In this document: one piece after another, positions 49,433 through 60,705 of the stretch
Layout of the letters: each line of letters starts with the position of its first letter
Position numbering within the stretch: position 1 is the first letter of the stretch
Source of the DNA: Malurus cyaneus samueli
Taxonomy: Eukaryota; Chordata; Aves; Passeriformes; Maluridae
Direction of reading: 5' to 3'
DNA: 64,000 nucleotides
NCBI GenBank assembly: GCA_009741485.1
Contig: CM019219.1
Span: forward strand, 7,370,048 to 7,434,047
Notes under the pieces: model-generated
What the model was told of the DNA's origin: nothing
Database searches by the model: none
Seen by the model: the letters and a program-made list of their open reading frames with translations, nothing else
Made by a program: the position numbers and the translations under genes

Positions 49433-52400
49433 CTGACAGGAACGACATGGAATAAAATACGGTGTTGTTTTTGCTCTTTTGTGTGTAAGATGCTGGGCAA
49501 ATATTAACAGTGCACACAGAGTGGACTTGTGTCACATATCCTACTTCATTAGGGCTGAAAATAATTTGTATTAACTCTCCAAACCTCACGTTATTCAAGT
49601 ACCATTCTACATTTCGGCATTTGCAATGGAAATTCGGGAAACTGCAAGAAGTGAGACACCATAGATTTCCTCTCTGAGAATAACTTTTGTGCTGTAACTG
49701 TTCCTGTTCCTGCCTTCATGATTTAACCCACTGGGACATGGAAGGACAGGATTCCCAGAAAACAGTACAGCCTTTGCCATCTGCAATCTCACGTTTCCTC
49801 TGCAGCCAGTGCAGAAGGGGAGGATTACCAATGCACATCCAGCTTTTGTGTTTTGTCCATCAGTGTAAAATGTCTAATCAGTGAAGGTCCACCTACAATC
49901 CATATGGATGGTGAATTTTCAGGCTTCTGTCCCGATCCTAACCCCTTTTCTTTACCTGGCACTGTGGAATATGCAAACAGAAAATCTGCTTCTACTGGGA
50001 TTTTATATCTTGGGTTGGCATCTGTTTCCAGGGTGTCATTGGCAGGTCCAGAGTCAGTTTGTATACCTTCATCAAACTCAGAGCCTCTGCAGGCCTGAAA
50101 GCAGAGAAGATAAATAGAATTTGTCCAGTAAGGAGAAACAAGGTTCTATAACAATTAGTATTCATCAAGATTTTTAATGGATTCAGTTCTAAGCAGTACT
50201 CTGCATGTATTAGAAGCAGAGATAAAATTTGAGGGATATCTAATTGTTCAATGATAAAGACACAAGCTTTCCCTTTTAAAAAATACATCCAGTAAACAAA
50301 GGGAGGTAAAGGTATTGAGGCTGTCCACCTTTGTCAATAAGTGCCATGTCAGCATGAGTTAATTCTAACCATGTTGAATTTTGTTAGTCTAGAGACATTC
50401 TCAACACTCATTTATTACATAATGCCTTGTGCATGATATAATTTCTGGAAGATTTCTTTACAGTGGACTCCCCAGTTAGAGACTCTACAGTGTGGGCAAC
50501 CTGTTCAGTGTTTGACCACCCATTACAAGTATATTGAATTTTTAATATTTTTCCATTTATGTCTTTGATTCTTAATTTTTTCTCAATCATTGGTTTAGCT
50601 AAAGGGCACAGTGGGACAACAATCTGGGTGGGCAATTTTCAGCTCTTGATCAGTAGCTTTGACTGACAGCCCTTGAAAAAAAACAAGTCTGACTGGCTTA
50701 CATTACAGGGTTGGTTGCCTTTATTAAAATAATTTTAAAGTCTACAAAGTAACCATTTCAAAAGTGTAATTAGAAGAAACATCACTTTAGTAGTCTGAAG
50801 AGTCTAAAACAGACACAGTTTTCACTTTGAGGATGAGGATTAATTGATGGAACAGCCTAGGGAAAACCACATCTGCTGCATGTAAATAATACTATGCATT
50901 ATGAAAAAAAGAGAATTCAAGCTCATGGTATGTCAGTTAATACTGCTTGAAACAACCATCTTTAAAAGTTTAATATACAATTAATTATATACTAATTTTA
51001 AAATACAGTATAAACTTTCAGGCTATTGAGGAAGAGAAAAATCTTTCTTTTAGCAGAATGCAGTAATTTATAGAGGCAGCCTTAATTCAAAGAGACTTGG
51101 ACAGTATTACTCCTCCTGAAAATCATGTACTGTCCTTAGCTTGTCTGCACAGAAGGGAGTTTGTCTGCTTTGAAGTTCATATATTACATGGACAAAATTA
51201 GTTATAATATCCATTACACTTGTGAATCTTGTATATAGATTACCAGTTAAAAACGAACATTTTACCCACATTTTACCCAACTTTTCTCAACACATTTTTC
51301 CAGTAAACCTCCAAAAACATTCAGTAAGTCAAACTGCACATTTTTTCTAGAGCAGACAACCAGCAGAGCACTTTTTCCTCAATTAGGAAATTGAGGAGCA
51401 GCATTAGGACACCGTATTTACCTTAGGGCTATTACCTGAATGAAAAACAGTTTGGGTTTGCCTATGAGGCTTTTACACTTGTCTCCCCTGAACAGTGCAG
51501 TCAGGCTCTTGATGGCCATGGGTCCATCTGTGCCATAGATGAGCCCCTCTTCCCCATGGCTTAGGAGGATGCAGGCAAAACAAGCAGCATCACTGTGGTT
51601 CTCCTCAGCAGCTGCAAGGGAAACACTTCTCAGTCAAATGGAAGCAACGTTTAAAATGGAAATACTATTCAGCAAACACATTTTTCTGAGGCTACAAATA
51701 CACTGGGCCTCTAGTGAGCAGCAGAAGAAGGAATGGACAATTTTTTATGATGTGGTGAATACCTTCAGTACGTGGATGCATCCTTCACTTGACCCTTGGT
51801 TTAGCCCCCTGGAATCAACAGGCTGAGCTCCTTATCTAACATGGCAAGGCTCTTCACCTAATACACGGGACAAGTGCTTCACAAGAACCCTGTGCATTTC
51901 TGAATTGATGTTAGGGGATGAGATGGGGAACTGAGCCCAGTCCATTCAGAAAATAAATCCTTCCATACAGAAAGCAATATGTGTGGTGCCTCAGAATCTG
52001 CTCTTCTTTAACCTGCTTTGAGCAGAGAGCAGATTCAGTCACTTCCAGAGGTTTGTTCCACTCTAAATTATTGCATGATTCTGCATTTTTACCTTGCTTC
52101 AGTAATTTCTCCATATCATCACGGCTTCGATCGTTGTAGGTGTGAACCTCAAACCCCAAGTTTTTAAAGCTCTTGGCGAGATCTCCAGCGTCTTTATCGG
52201 TGCCATTGCGTGTGCCCATTCCTGCCGGAAAACAAAGAACACGGCTCACTGCACATCACATGCCTCAAAATATTCACCTGCCCCAAGGTAAATGTTGAAG
52301 TTTGTAACTGATAACTTACACAATGTCTTGGTGACATGTTTTTAAAGCAATCTTCTAACGGTGAGATTTTAAAAATAATACAAGGCTCTGTGTTAACACA

Positions 52401-55400
52401 TATCTTATTCTGAAAAATGCTGGCATGCCTCTAGCACCTTGCAACACAGGATCTCAGAGGATGATTGATCTCCTTTTGGTTATACAGTGCAACACAGGCA
52501 CAAAGCACCCCTGGTTGAAAACCTGTTGAAAAGTGTCCTTTGAAAACCTGCTGAAAAGTGTCCCTATTATACCCAGTAAAAGGAACTGATAAACAATCTT
52601 GGGGGAAAACAACTTGCTGTGTTTGCCGAACGTAAGGGAAAAATCCTACAAAAGTTGATTATAGCACGAGTATGTGTCTACTTTGAAACCACACGTGGTC
52701 TGGAAAGTTAAATGCAGGAGTGTGAACAGAGCACAGCTACAGCTATTAGCTTTTGTAGCTCATAGCTGTAGCTCAGGGACAGAAAATTTATAACATGGGC
52801 TGCAGATGCCAAAGTTCAGATTTTAACGACATAGTTTTAAACTCCGGAACAAAGGTTTAGTTTGAAGTTGGTACAGCAAGGAGAAATGGTCTTTGAGACA
52901 TATACTGAAAAGATGTTGAAAAGAGCCATTCTGACTTCAGTGTTAGAGAACAGGAAAAGTTTTGGGAACAACTATTTATCAAAAAGGATAAACACATTCA
53001 TTAAAATTCCATTCCTAAAAAAAAAATGCTTATTGATTAAAAAAAACATTAAAATTCTATGGTCTGTAATGAGTATCATCAAGGAAGAACATTACCTGTT
53101 TTGTCTTCAAAATTTTTGTTGTTTATAATAATACATTTGCCAACTTTCTTGTAATCCATATTATACTGGAATGTGGGTGTAACAATTCGGTATTGATTAC
53201 TGAGAGAGGGCTTTGGCTGTTCTTCTTCTCCATTCTTCTTTTTTCTAGGTGAACCAAATGAAATTATTGTTAGTGACCAGTCACATGCATGGCCTATTTA
53301 TTGTAATTCCAACCATTCATGCAGGCCTGCCCAATGTTTTTCCCTCTCTAAGGTTTGTTTTCTTCCTTCACACTTCAGATGGAGGCATAAAGATCTTGTG
53401 ATTTCCATGGAGTGATTATAGTGTGCGGTCAGATTCTGATGAGGTAAAATAACTCTGGATTGAATTGCAGCCAACAGCAGAACACACAGATCCTGGCCCA
53501 GAGATAAAACAAATGAATTTTTTTTTCGCCTAAATGAAGTCAGGCTGGCAGTAACCTTTTGCAAACTCTTTCTGGAAATAATTTACTCTAAGTAATTAAT
53601 GAAAGAACAAACAGATTTCCCTTAATAACTTGAAACATGAAAATAGGCAGTTTACCCAATTGTGTGATGAGATTTGTTTCCTGAATCACCATCATCCCTA
53701 AATTCTGTAAAGATTAAGACTAAGCAGCAGGTAGTTTCTACTGATAAAGGTTCTAGATTTGAACAGGTCATGTGTTAGTCTGGTCTGCCAAACAGCAGTC
53801 TGAATGCAAAAACCTAAGCACATTTCAATCAATCCTCGATACCTGAACTTCGATTCAAATAAAACCTAAGAAAAAGCAACTCAAACCCTTATATTAATTA
53901 TAATTATGTTGATGGTTAGAATGTTTACATAAGTTTATTAATATTTATATTAATAAATCTTCTCTGGTTATATGACTGTGTACTGATCTTTCTGCTATGT
54001 GCTGGAGTCATAGATTAGATTAGATATGCAAAGGGATAGCACAGAAATTAGTCATAGATTTAATCTAAATGAAGAATTAACAGCAAATCAATTACAGCCA
54101 GCATACACACCTAATGTATAAGCATGAGGAATTCAGCAGCACTTGCTTTTAGAGGTGGATTTTTTGGTCCAAGTAGGTAGCTTTAGGTGCTGGTAAGATT
54201 TCCTCCATGAGAACTGAAGCCAGTGAGTTACTGGCATCTCTTATTTGTTCCAGCATCCAGGTTTCCAGTAGTACTTACTGCTGATGTCTGAGAGCAAAAC
54301 ATAACCTACCTTCACACCACAAAGAACTATACAGTTTGGTTATAATAAAATTAGATTTTTCCTATATCTCAATTTATTTAAGTACTTTCACTATTCTGAC
54401 ATCTTCCTGAAGAATTATTAAGCGATTTGCTTCAATAATAGCTTTTAGACATGAGATTGCTATGAATTGATTAAATGTTGTTTAGGTAATCTATTTTCTT
54501 ACCTGCCTGATTTAACAATGGTTGTCTTTTAGCTTTAAGTGTCCTCTTCTTTATTACTAAAGGACAATACTAATTGGAATCTATAATAAACCTTCTTTAA
54601 ATGATTCATCATGTATAAATGCTACTGCAATTCAATTTTGAAATAGCTTCTTCTTATCTTCAAGAGTCATCATGTTCTATTATAAAGGGCCAAATTAAAC
54701 AGCTGCACCTGGCAGCCTTTCATTATACTCTTTTTACATGTGACCATCTTAATACCATGTCCTCTTTTAGACTTCCCTTAGAGACTGAAAAACAAGATAC
54801 TGAATCATATCTACTTGAGTATTTTGTCTGATCCTCTGGAAATACAGGGGGTTTTCATCTGACAAATTGGAAGTATTGGTATTCTCCTTGCATATGCTTC
54901 TTGAGGGCTCTGGAAGCGACAATTCAATATGCTTTGCCTAATTTTAGCCATTTTAAAGAATTATTCAGTGCTGTATGATCTTAATATTACATTTGACTTT
55001 TAAAGAGATCTCAGATTCTTGTTTTAGCCTAAAATCCCCCAATTCTCCAGCACCAGACAGCTCTTTGCCAAAGAGAGAAAAAAAAAAATTCAGAACAAGA
55101 AATAACCAGTCAGATCTATGAAGAGGCATTTCCTCAGCCCACAGTTTCAAGCTTCTAGAGATTTATCTGTCTTCAGTGAATTCCTGTAAAAAGGCTGTAT
55201 TACCAACAGACAACAGGATATTTTCAAGGGGATTGTGCACACCTTTCTGTTTATGTCCAACCCATAGATGAGAGCATTCGGGACAGACCCATTTGAGCAG
55301 AATCGTGTTTGCACTGCCTGCTCTCCTAAAATGCTGGAAGTGATCTGACCCTACTCCAGAAATCAGGCAGCCACCGTACCCCACAAAAAGCTGCACTGAA

Positions 55401-58400
55401 AATAGCAGCAGGGGTTAAGTGGTGTAACAACGTGGCCATGAGACTTCTCTGAAATCACTTCACTCCCAAGTTCAATAGTTTGCACTCATTCATGCAGAAA
55501 TACTCGTGAGTTTAAGGGATGCAATTCCTGCTGATGGAATTCCCAAAAGCAGCCAGAAGCTCTGTGCCAGGCAAATAGCACAGACCAGCCTTGGCAGCAC
55601 ATTTCCCCATTCCTTTACAGGGCATACAATGGTTTTATTCTAAGTATTCCTCCCAAGCTGAACAGGTTTAATGAGATACTAAAAGAACCACAACACGGTT
55701 ACGCCTATCACTTCTTTACTGGCAGACAATAAAAAGTTCCAGAAGTCTGTTGGCATAAGTCCAAATTAAATAAATAAGGAAGCAAAGGTTGTGGATTATA
55801 CTTAGCCTGGGCCTGCAGTCCAGACAGAAATTCTCTTTTGAAGATTCTGGTTCCTGTGCCAACACAGCACAATATGGGAACTGCCTGAATGAACCAAACT
55901 GATAGCACAATGTCCAACTCTTCAGCTTCAACAAGCTAAATCAGACCTAGTAATGATAACTAATAAAATTATGAATATGTAATAATCAATCCTTAAGGGT
56001 AATGCCCTGTCAGTGACAGCCTGGCTTATGATTGAGAGCCTAAATCTTTATTTTCTAAACCTTGAACTGGAAACCTGTTAAGATAAATGCTTACTGCTGT
56101 TCTTACTAAGTTTTCTAATCAGTCTGCTGTCCAAAAAGGTTTCAACAGGTTGGTTTGCCTCAAGAAAAGATTTTAGCCATTTTAAAGAAATATTCAGAGC
56201 CGTATAACATTAGTATTACATTATATGCTGTTATAAAATGTTTTAAACTATGTGCCCTCTGCTTTATTTCATTTTGCTTCTTCGACATCTAGTGTCTTAA
56301 ATTTCCCTCTTTTGGGATACAGACTTGCCTGGAGTAAGTAGAAAGTTGAATTTCATGGCTTTTTATTCATTCTTCAGGTCTTAATTATGACCGTGCCATT
56401 ACTCCTCACTCCATTAGTGGTCACTGATCCTTCCCTTACACAAAAATATTCTCCCCATTAGTGCTGTCACGTATTTCACGTTCTCTCCATTTGGTCAAGA
56501 GTTGAGCAAAACTGAAACTCCACTCTGGTACTCTCATATACTTTGCACAATTTCACCCTCACTGTGTCTCTAAATCCAGACCTTAGGCTTGACAACAGCA
56601 TATTTGGGAATGTGATTTCATCAAGTCTAGACCCATGGAAATCATCATTATATTAACTTCTCACTTTTCAAATAAAAACAAAAGCTATCCACAGCATTTA
56701 TCATTTTGTTACTGAACTTTTAAATAGTAATAGTACCTTTTTTATCAGCATGAGTGGCTAAAATTCTGTCAAAGGAAAAGGAGATAGATCACTTGCATGA
56801 GTGGTGGACTTGATCTTCTAAAGGACTGCTACTTATCACAATAAAACTTTTATACTATGAGTAAATTACTATTTCAATATGATTCAAGATTTAAGGATAA
56901 AATATCACTGGCAATATTTATACCTAAGGATTATTCAGAAAAAGTAAAGCAGTGTCTCTTAGCAGCTGAGATTTTCTCTTCTTTGGCTTCCTTTATACTG
57001 GCACCTTCCTCAATTAATTTTGCATATATTAGTATGACACACCAATATATTAAGAATCCATGTGCAGGAAAAAGGCTTCCTTAAGTGTTGTATTTATTCA
57101 TCTAATATTCATCTAATGCTCTGCCTGGCTATTTAAGGGACTGCTCTTTTCCAGGGAGAATTGTTCAAAATAAACTCTAATATTACAGAGATATCCAGGT
57201 TTTTAAAGCAAGCTATAGTCCCCCTCTCTCCCAGGAAAGTTAAGGCCTTTTGTTGCTGTACTGTAAAAGATGTTCAAAAATTCTACAATTCTGATACTAT
57301 TCAATTCAAGGGAGCTGACATTCAGAGTTGTCAGCTACGGGGTAAAAAAGGCTACACTGATTCCATTCATTTCTATTTGAAGTAAACACACAAAAGAAGA
57401 GAACTGTATCTTTATGCAGCTCAGTAAACTTGGGTTTTCCTTGAAAAGGAACATCTCAGACCATGATGATAGTTTTACTCTGGCATACTTCTTTAATAAA
57501 ATGTGCAATCATATATCACTTTTGAATGAATGAAAACATGCTCCTGTTAAAAAGAATTAAAAACGTGGTGCCTTTACAAAACATGTAACTTCAGGGTGCC
57601 TTCCAGAGTCCAAATGCTTTTTGGCATTAGAGAATAGTTCTGTTCTAGTTTCTGTCACATTCTCAGCCTTTCTGTTGAGTCCAGGCAAGATTACAGCAGT
57701 GGAACAGTGACAAAGCCCACAGTACAAATATTCTCAGGTAATCCATCGACCCCTACCAGAACTTTCATACATTTAATTGTTGTGGGATGCAGGGCGTCTT
57801 AAAACTGCAATGCTTTTTATTCTGTTACAAAAAACTGAGATGTTTCCCTTGGGACTTTCACATTTGGGGACCACTTTGCAGTTTCATTTGAATAAGTTCC
57901 CTATTAAGTTACAACACTGTGGAGTAAGTGCATAAGACAATGCATTAGTTTCTAAAGAAACTTACGTAGCCTACATTTCTGCTTTATTTTTATGCAGTTT
58001 GTGTGGCTCTATGTTTCTCTTTCTGTCTAAAAAAACTCCCACTCCTTCCATTGTTGCATGCACAGTGTGAATTATGTTTGTGACAACTGCCCATCACAAA
58101 TACTGTTTGCTCTCCAGGGAAAAAATCCTGATTGGACTTCTTTGTTTAAAAAGACAGCAAAAGGATAGACAGAACACAATGAAATTGTGAAGATTTTGTT
58201 TGAATTCACAAGGCATCACAAAGCTGTGTATAGTAAAACTGAGTGCTCTGAAGACCAGTTTAGAATCATTCTTCGAAAAAAGAATGAAACAGGATACAGA
58301 ATTTATAAATTAGACAAAACAAGGCTCAATATTTTGTTCTACGTTTCTATCTTAGCCTGAATAATTAGTGGTCTGATGTGGTCTTCATAATTCATATGTC

Positions 58401-59814
58401 TGATGCTTTCGGATGATCACGAATTAATATCTCTTACTTCTACCTAACCTTCGCCTCAAATGACCAGCTTTAATACTTTTATCCAGGCTAATTTCACTGT
58501 CTTTAGTACACCTCTAATTACTGTACACTCTCCCCACTTTGATTTTTTTTTTAAATCTTGAAACCTATTGGCAATAACAAACAAAAGACACTTGTTAAAC
58601 CTGACTAGAGCTTTTTTCATCTTAAGTTTTCTAAGCCAGACTCTTTGTTCTTTGCCAGACCCGTTTTGGTAGTGTCACACAGATTCAGAGCTGCATGCAA
58701 ATAATAGATCATCCTGTTGTCTTTTTCCATTAATATTGCATCAGATTGGCAGAGCAGCGACATTTCTGGACTAGAAGACTGTGCGACTACTTGAACTGTC
58801 TTTTCTAAAAATGAATATTCCTTTACTGTTAAAAATCAGAAAGCATAAATTATATTGATAAAAACTAAACCACAAGGTCTAGGCCAAATATTAAAATGGC
58901 ATTACAGTGCATTTGAAGGTGCGTACTCAGGCTTGCAAATTATGTGCCAATAGAGAATCTAAAAAAACCTGAACAGTTGAAAGAGAAGTCTCCTGAGAAA
59001 AAAGGGGCAATATTAATTGTTTAGGAGGAAGCTCAAGTGAGCTTTGCATACTTTCAATTTCCCTATTAGCAAACGTTAGCAAATGACTGCTGACTCTGAC
59101 AGATGAACACCAACAAAATAGCCAGTCCTTAGAAAAAGATTATTTTAAAATATATTCCACATAGATGTCAAAAGAAAACTGAAAAAAAATTCTAAAGTTA
59201 AAGTCAGGATATTTTCCACACAACAGAAAGTTTTCATTTTGCAGAGAGAAAAGTGGTCTTACAAAAGTGCACATAAAAGTTCCCCAAAAAACATCTAGAC
59301 ATTATTTCACCGATATTGTTTACCATGGCAAGCAGATGCCTTCACAAAAGGCATGAAAACTGAGAGTTGCAATAACAGAATAATAGAATAGCAAACATAA
59401 ACAACACAATATCACACACACAAACCCAGTGGTCCTAGATTTCTGTTCCCTCTCATGATCTGCTGTTCATCTCTTGAAGAAATTTAAATTGCAGTGAAAC
59501 ATGCTAAACTGATAATACTGAGGTCTGAAGTTCATAGTTATCAATGGCATGTAAAGTCAGTTCTGCCCTTGAATATTTATAAATTGGTCTGCCGAAATGC
59601 CTAAACTTTAAAAGTCATTTTTGGGAATGGGCAGAATAAAGGGAAATGGTCAGTGCACTTCCTGGAACATGCCAGGCCCTGAGGAACACACTCCCCTTTC
59701 CTCCTGGGAGCAACAGGACTGCTCAGGCAATAAAATAATGACTAACTGGTCTCAAGAACAGGGCCATAGGAATCAGTTACCTTCAGTTTCTTTTTGAACT
59801 GCCAGGTAGTTCAT
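49209..59814 (-). CDS. CASP7: CASP7, executioner caspase-7
   Basis: Cytosolic cysteine protease that cleaves after Asp during apoptosis; made as a dimeric zymogen and activated by linker cleavage. Five exons are certain: 53096-53244, 52093-52221, 51436-51611, 49956-50094, 49209-49432. With two short inferred upstream exons (59781-59814, 53656-53704) the coding length is 900 nt, or 299 aa (human 303). In that numbering: catalytic H139 in SHGEE, nucleophile C181 in QACRG, linker sites IQTD193 and LETD204, large subunit from about 29, and small subunit ending KELYF, two residues short of human KELYFSQ. The 149-, 129- and 176-nt exons have the phases expected of effector caspases. The N-terminal peptide does not resemble the mammalian one; a lysine patch (KKK) survives at residues 29-31. 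Caspase-3 is excluded by GTDKDA, VEADF and the C-terminus. Confidence 0.95.
49956..50094 (-). CDS. CASP7: CASP7 exon with active-site Cys and linker
   Basis: Starts ACRG, contributing the nucleophile of the QACRG pentapeptide. It holds the intersubunit linker with IQTD and LETD followed by [21 protein letters not shown]. The linker is three residues longer than human. Acceptor TTTCAG precedes and donor GTAAAG follows. Confidence 0.97.
51436..51611 (-). CDS. CASP7: CASP7 exon with catalytic His
   Basis: 176 nt, encoding [35 protein letters not shown] and [13 protein letters not shown] carries the catalytic His. Acceptor CTTGCAG precedes and donor GTAATA follows, phase 1 to 0. Confidence 0.97.
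52093..52221 (-). CDS. CASP7: CASP7 exon (RNGTDKDA)
   Basis: 129 nt, encoding [18 protein letters not shown] and [20 protein letters not shown]. It includes the Arg of the S1 pocket. Acceptor CCGGCAG precedes and donor GTAAAA follows, phase 1 to 1. Confidence 0.96.
52515..52564. repeat. 25-bp tandem duplication
   Basis: Two adjacent copies (52515-52539 and 52540-52564) built on TTGAAAACCTG and GAAAAGTGTCC, differing at two positions. Intronic; probably a recent slippage event. Confidence 0.85.
53096..53244 (-). CDS. CASP7: CASP7 exon ([20 protein letters not shown])
   Basis: 149 nt. It begins [12 protein letters not shown], continues through [11 protein letters not shown] and ends [14 protein letters not shown]. 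The KKK run corresponds to the human KKKK exosite region. Acceptor CACCTAG has few pyrimidines directly before it, but phase 2 to 1 fits. Donor GTAATG follows. Confidence 0.93.
53656..53704 (-). CDS. CASP7: Inferred CASP7 N-terminal exon (49 nt)
   Basis: Good acceptor (TCTTTACAG) and donor (GTAAAC) enclose an open frame reading [15 protein letters not shown], whose end phase (2) exactly fits the following KKKNG exon 411 bp away. DDGD before S is a plausible pro-peptide cleavage site. There is no sequence similarity to the mammalian pro-peptide, so the call rests on splice signals, phase and location. Confidence 0.55.
54941..54996. repeat. Dispersed direct repeat, copy 1 (copy 2 at 56170-56225)
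   Basis: About 50 aligned bases differ at seven positions from the copy at 56170-56225, in the same orientation 1.2 kb away. Both start ATTTTAGCCATTTTAAAGAA. The family is not recognised. Confidence 0.75.
56170..56225. repeat. Dispersed direct repeat, copy 2
   Basis: Partner of 54941-54996; similarity fades on both sides. It could be an old interspersed element or a local duplication. Confidence 0.75.
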
Positions 59815-59854
59815 GGCTTCCTAAGGGCATCTTTGGAATCAGATTGTCAGCTGG
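59781..59854 (-). CDS. CASP7: Inferred CASP7 start-codon exon
   Basis: Acceptor TGTCTCTGTTTAG ends at 59855 and donor GTAACT begins at 59780. ATG at 59814-59812 (G at -3) opens [11 protein letters not shown] and ends in phase 1, as the 53656-53704 exon requires. An in-frame TAG lies two codons before the ATG, so translation in this frame must start here. An earlier out-of-frame ATG in the same exon opens a 15-codon uORF. The resulting protein of 299 aa is close to human, but other start exons remain possible. Confidence 0.42.
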
Positions 59855-60589
59855 CTAAACAGAGACAGTTTAAAAGCCAACAGAGGCAAAGCCTTTTCCC
59901 TGAATGAACCTGAAGTTAGGAAGCTACTAGGACAGTACTTTGTGTTCATTTGGAAACCCATGCCCTTCAAATAATTGTAAACACAGTAATTTTGAACAGA
60001 AAATATTGCTGTAGCAGTCTCGGAAGAAAGGAGATAGGTAAACAATGAGATTATTTCCTTGAACTTATCAAGATAATACTAGAGCTGGGAAGAACCTAAG
60101 CTATTATTAAAAAATTCTTTCCAAGACAGGACTGAATTCATTCACCCAAAAAACCAGTATCATACTAAAAACATATTTTTGTTTTTGGTATGATATATGT
60201 AGCAGTGCTGATAGAGATTTCACAGCAAATCTGCAAAATAAAAGTCTTCAATTTCTTTAAAGAAATTATGGCATTTCCCTAGGTTTCCTAATATCACATC
60301 CAAGAGTACAACACAGAAAAATATATTTATTGAGACCATATGCTAGCTATGCTTTGCCCAATTAACTTGATGAAAGGTATGAAACAAACCAGAATGAATT
60401 GTGCTTCTGCTGTTGAATAACTTTGGTGGAGTAACTCCTTATCTCTTGGATTTAGTTTTCCCATTACAAAATGAAACCTAAACAAACTAATTTCATAAAG
60501 CAATTGCAGATCATGTGAATTCTTTCCAGGGGCATGGTGGTGCAGAAACTGATGCCCCATGCTCCAACCAACTGAGCCAATCTCAGTGG

Positions 60590-60705
60590 CAATCCTGTGC
60601 CATGTGCTCTGGGATGACCCTGCTTGAGCAGGGAGGTTGGACCAGATGAACTCACTGTGGTCCCTTCCAACCTGACTCACTCTGGGATTCTGTAATTCTG
60701 TCCAG
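60590..60705 (+). mobile_element. CR1 LINE 3' end
   Basis: Reads TGACCCTGCTTGAGCAGGGA, GGTTGGACCAGATGA, GGTCCCTTCCAACC and GGGATTCTGTAATTCTGT, the canonical CR1 3' end with its ATTCTGTRA-type tail. It is 5'-truncated, as usual; similarity may extend left to about 60540. Confidence 0.93.

Larger units (their letters stand above)
49433..53095 (-). other. CASP7: CASP7 introns between the catalytic exons
   Basis: Introns 49433-49955, 50095-51435, 51612-52092 and 52222-53095. All are AT-rich. The last contains a near-perfect 25-bp tandem duplication at 52515-52564. No other exon recognised. Confidence 0.8.
53705..59780 (-). other. CASP7: Long CASP7 5' intron (6 kb, inferred)
   Basis: AT-rich. 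Contains a dispersed repeat pair at 54941-54996 and 56170-56225. No mammalian-like CASP7 pro-peptide exon was found here. Confidence 0.55.

Noticed and set aside
58700..58800. Possible CASP7 start exon (ATG SLLCQSD on the minus strand)
   Set aside because: No donor in the required phase and no similarity to caspases.
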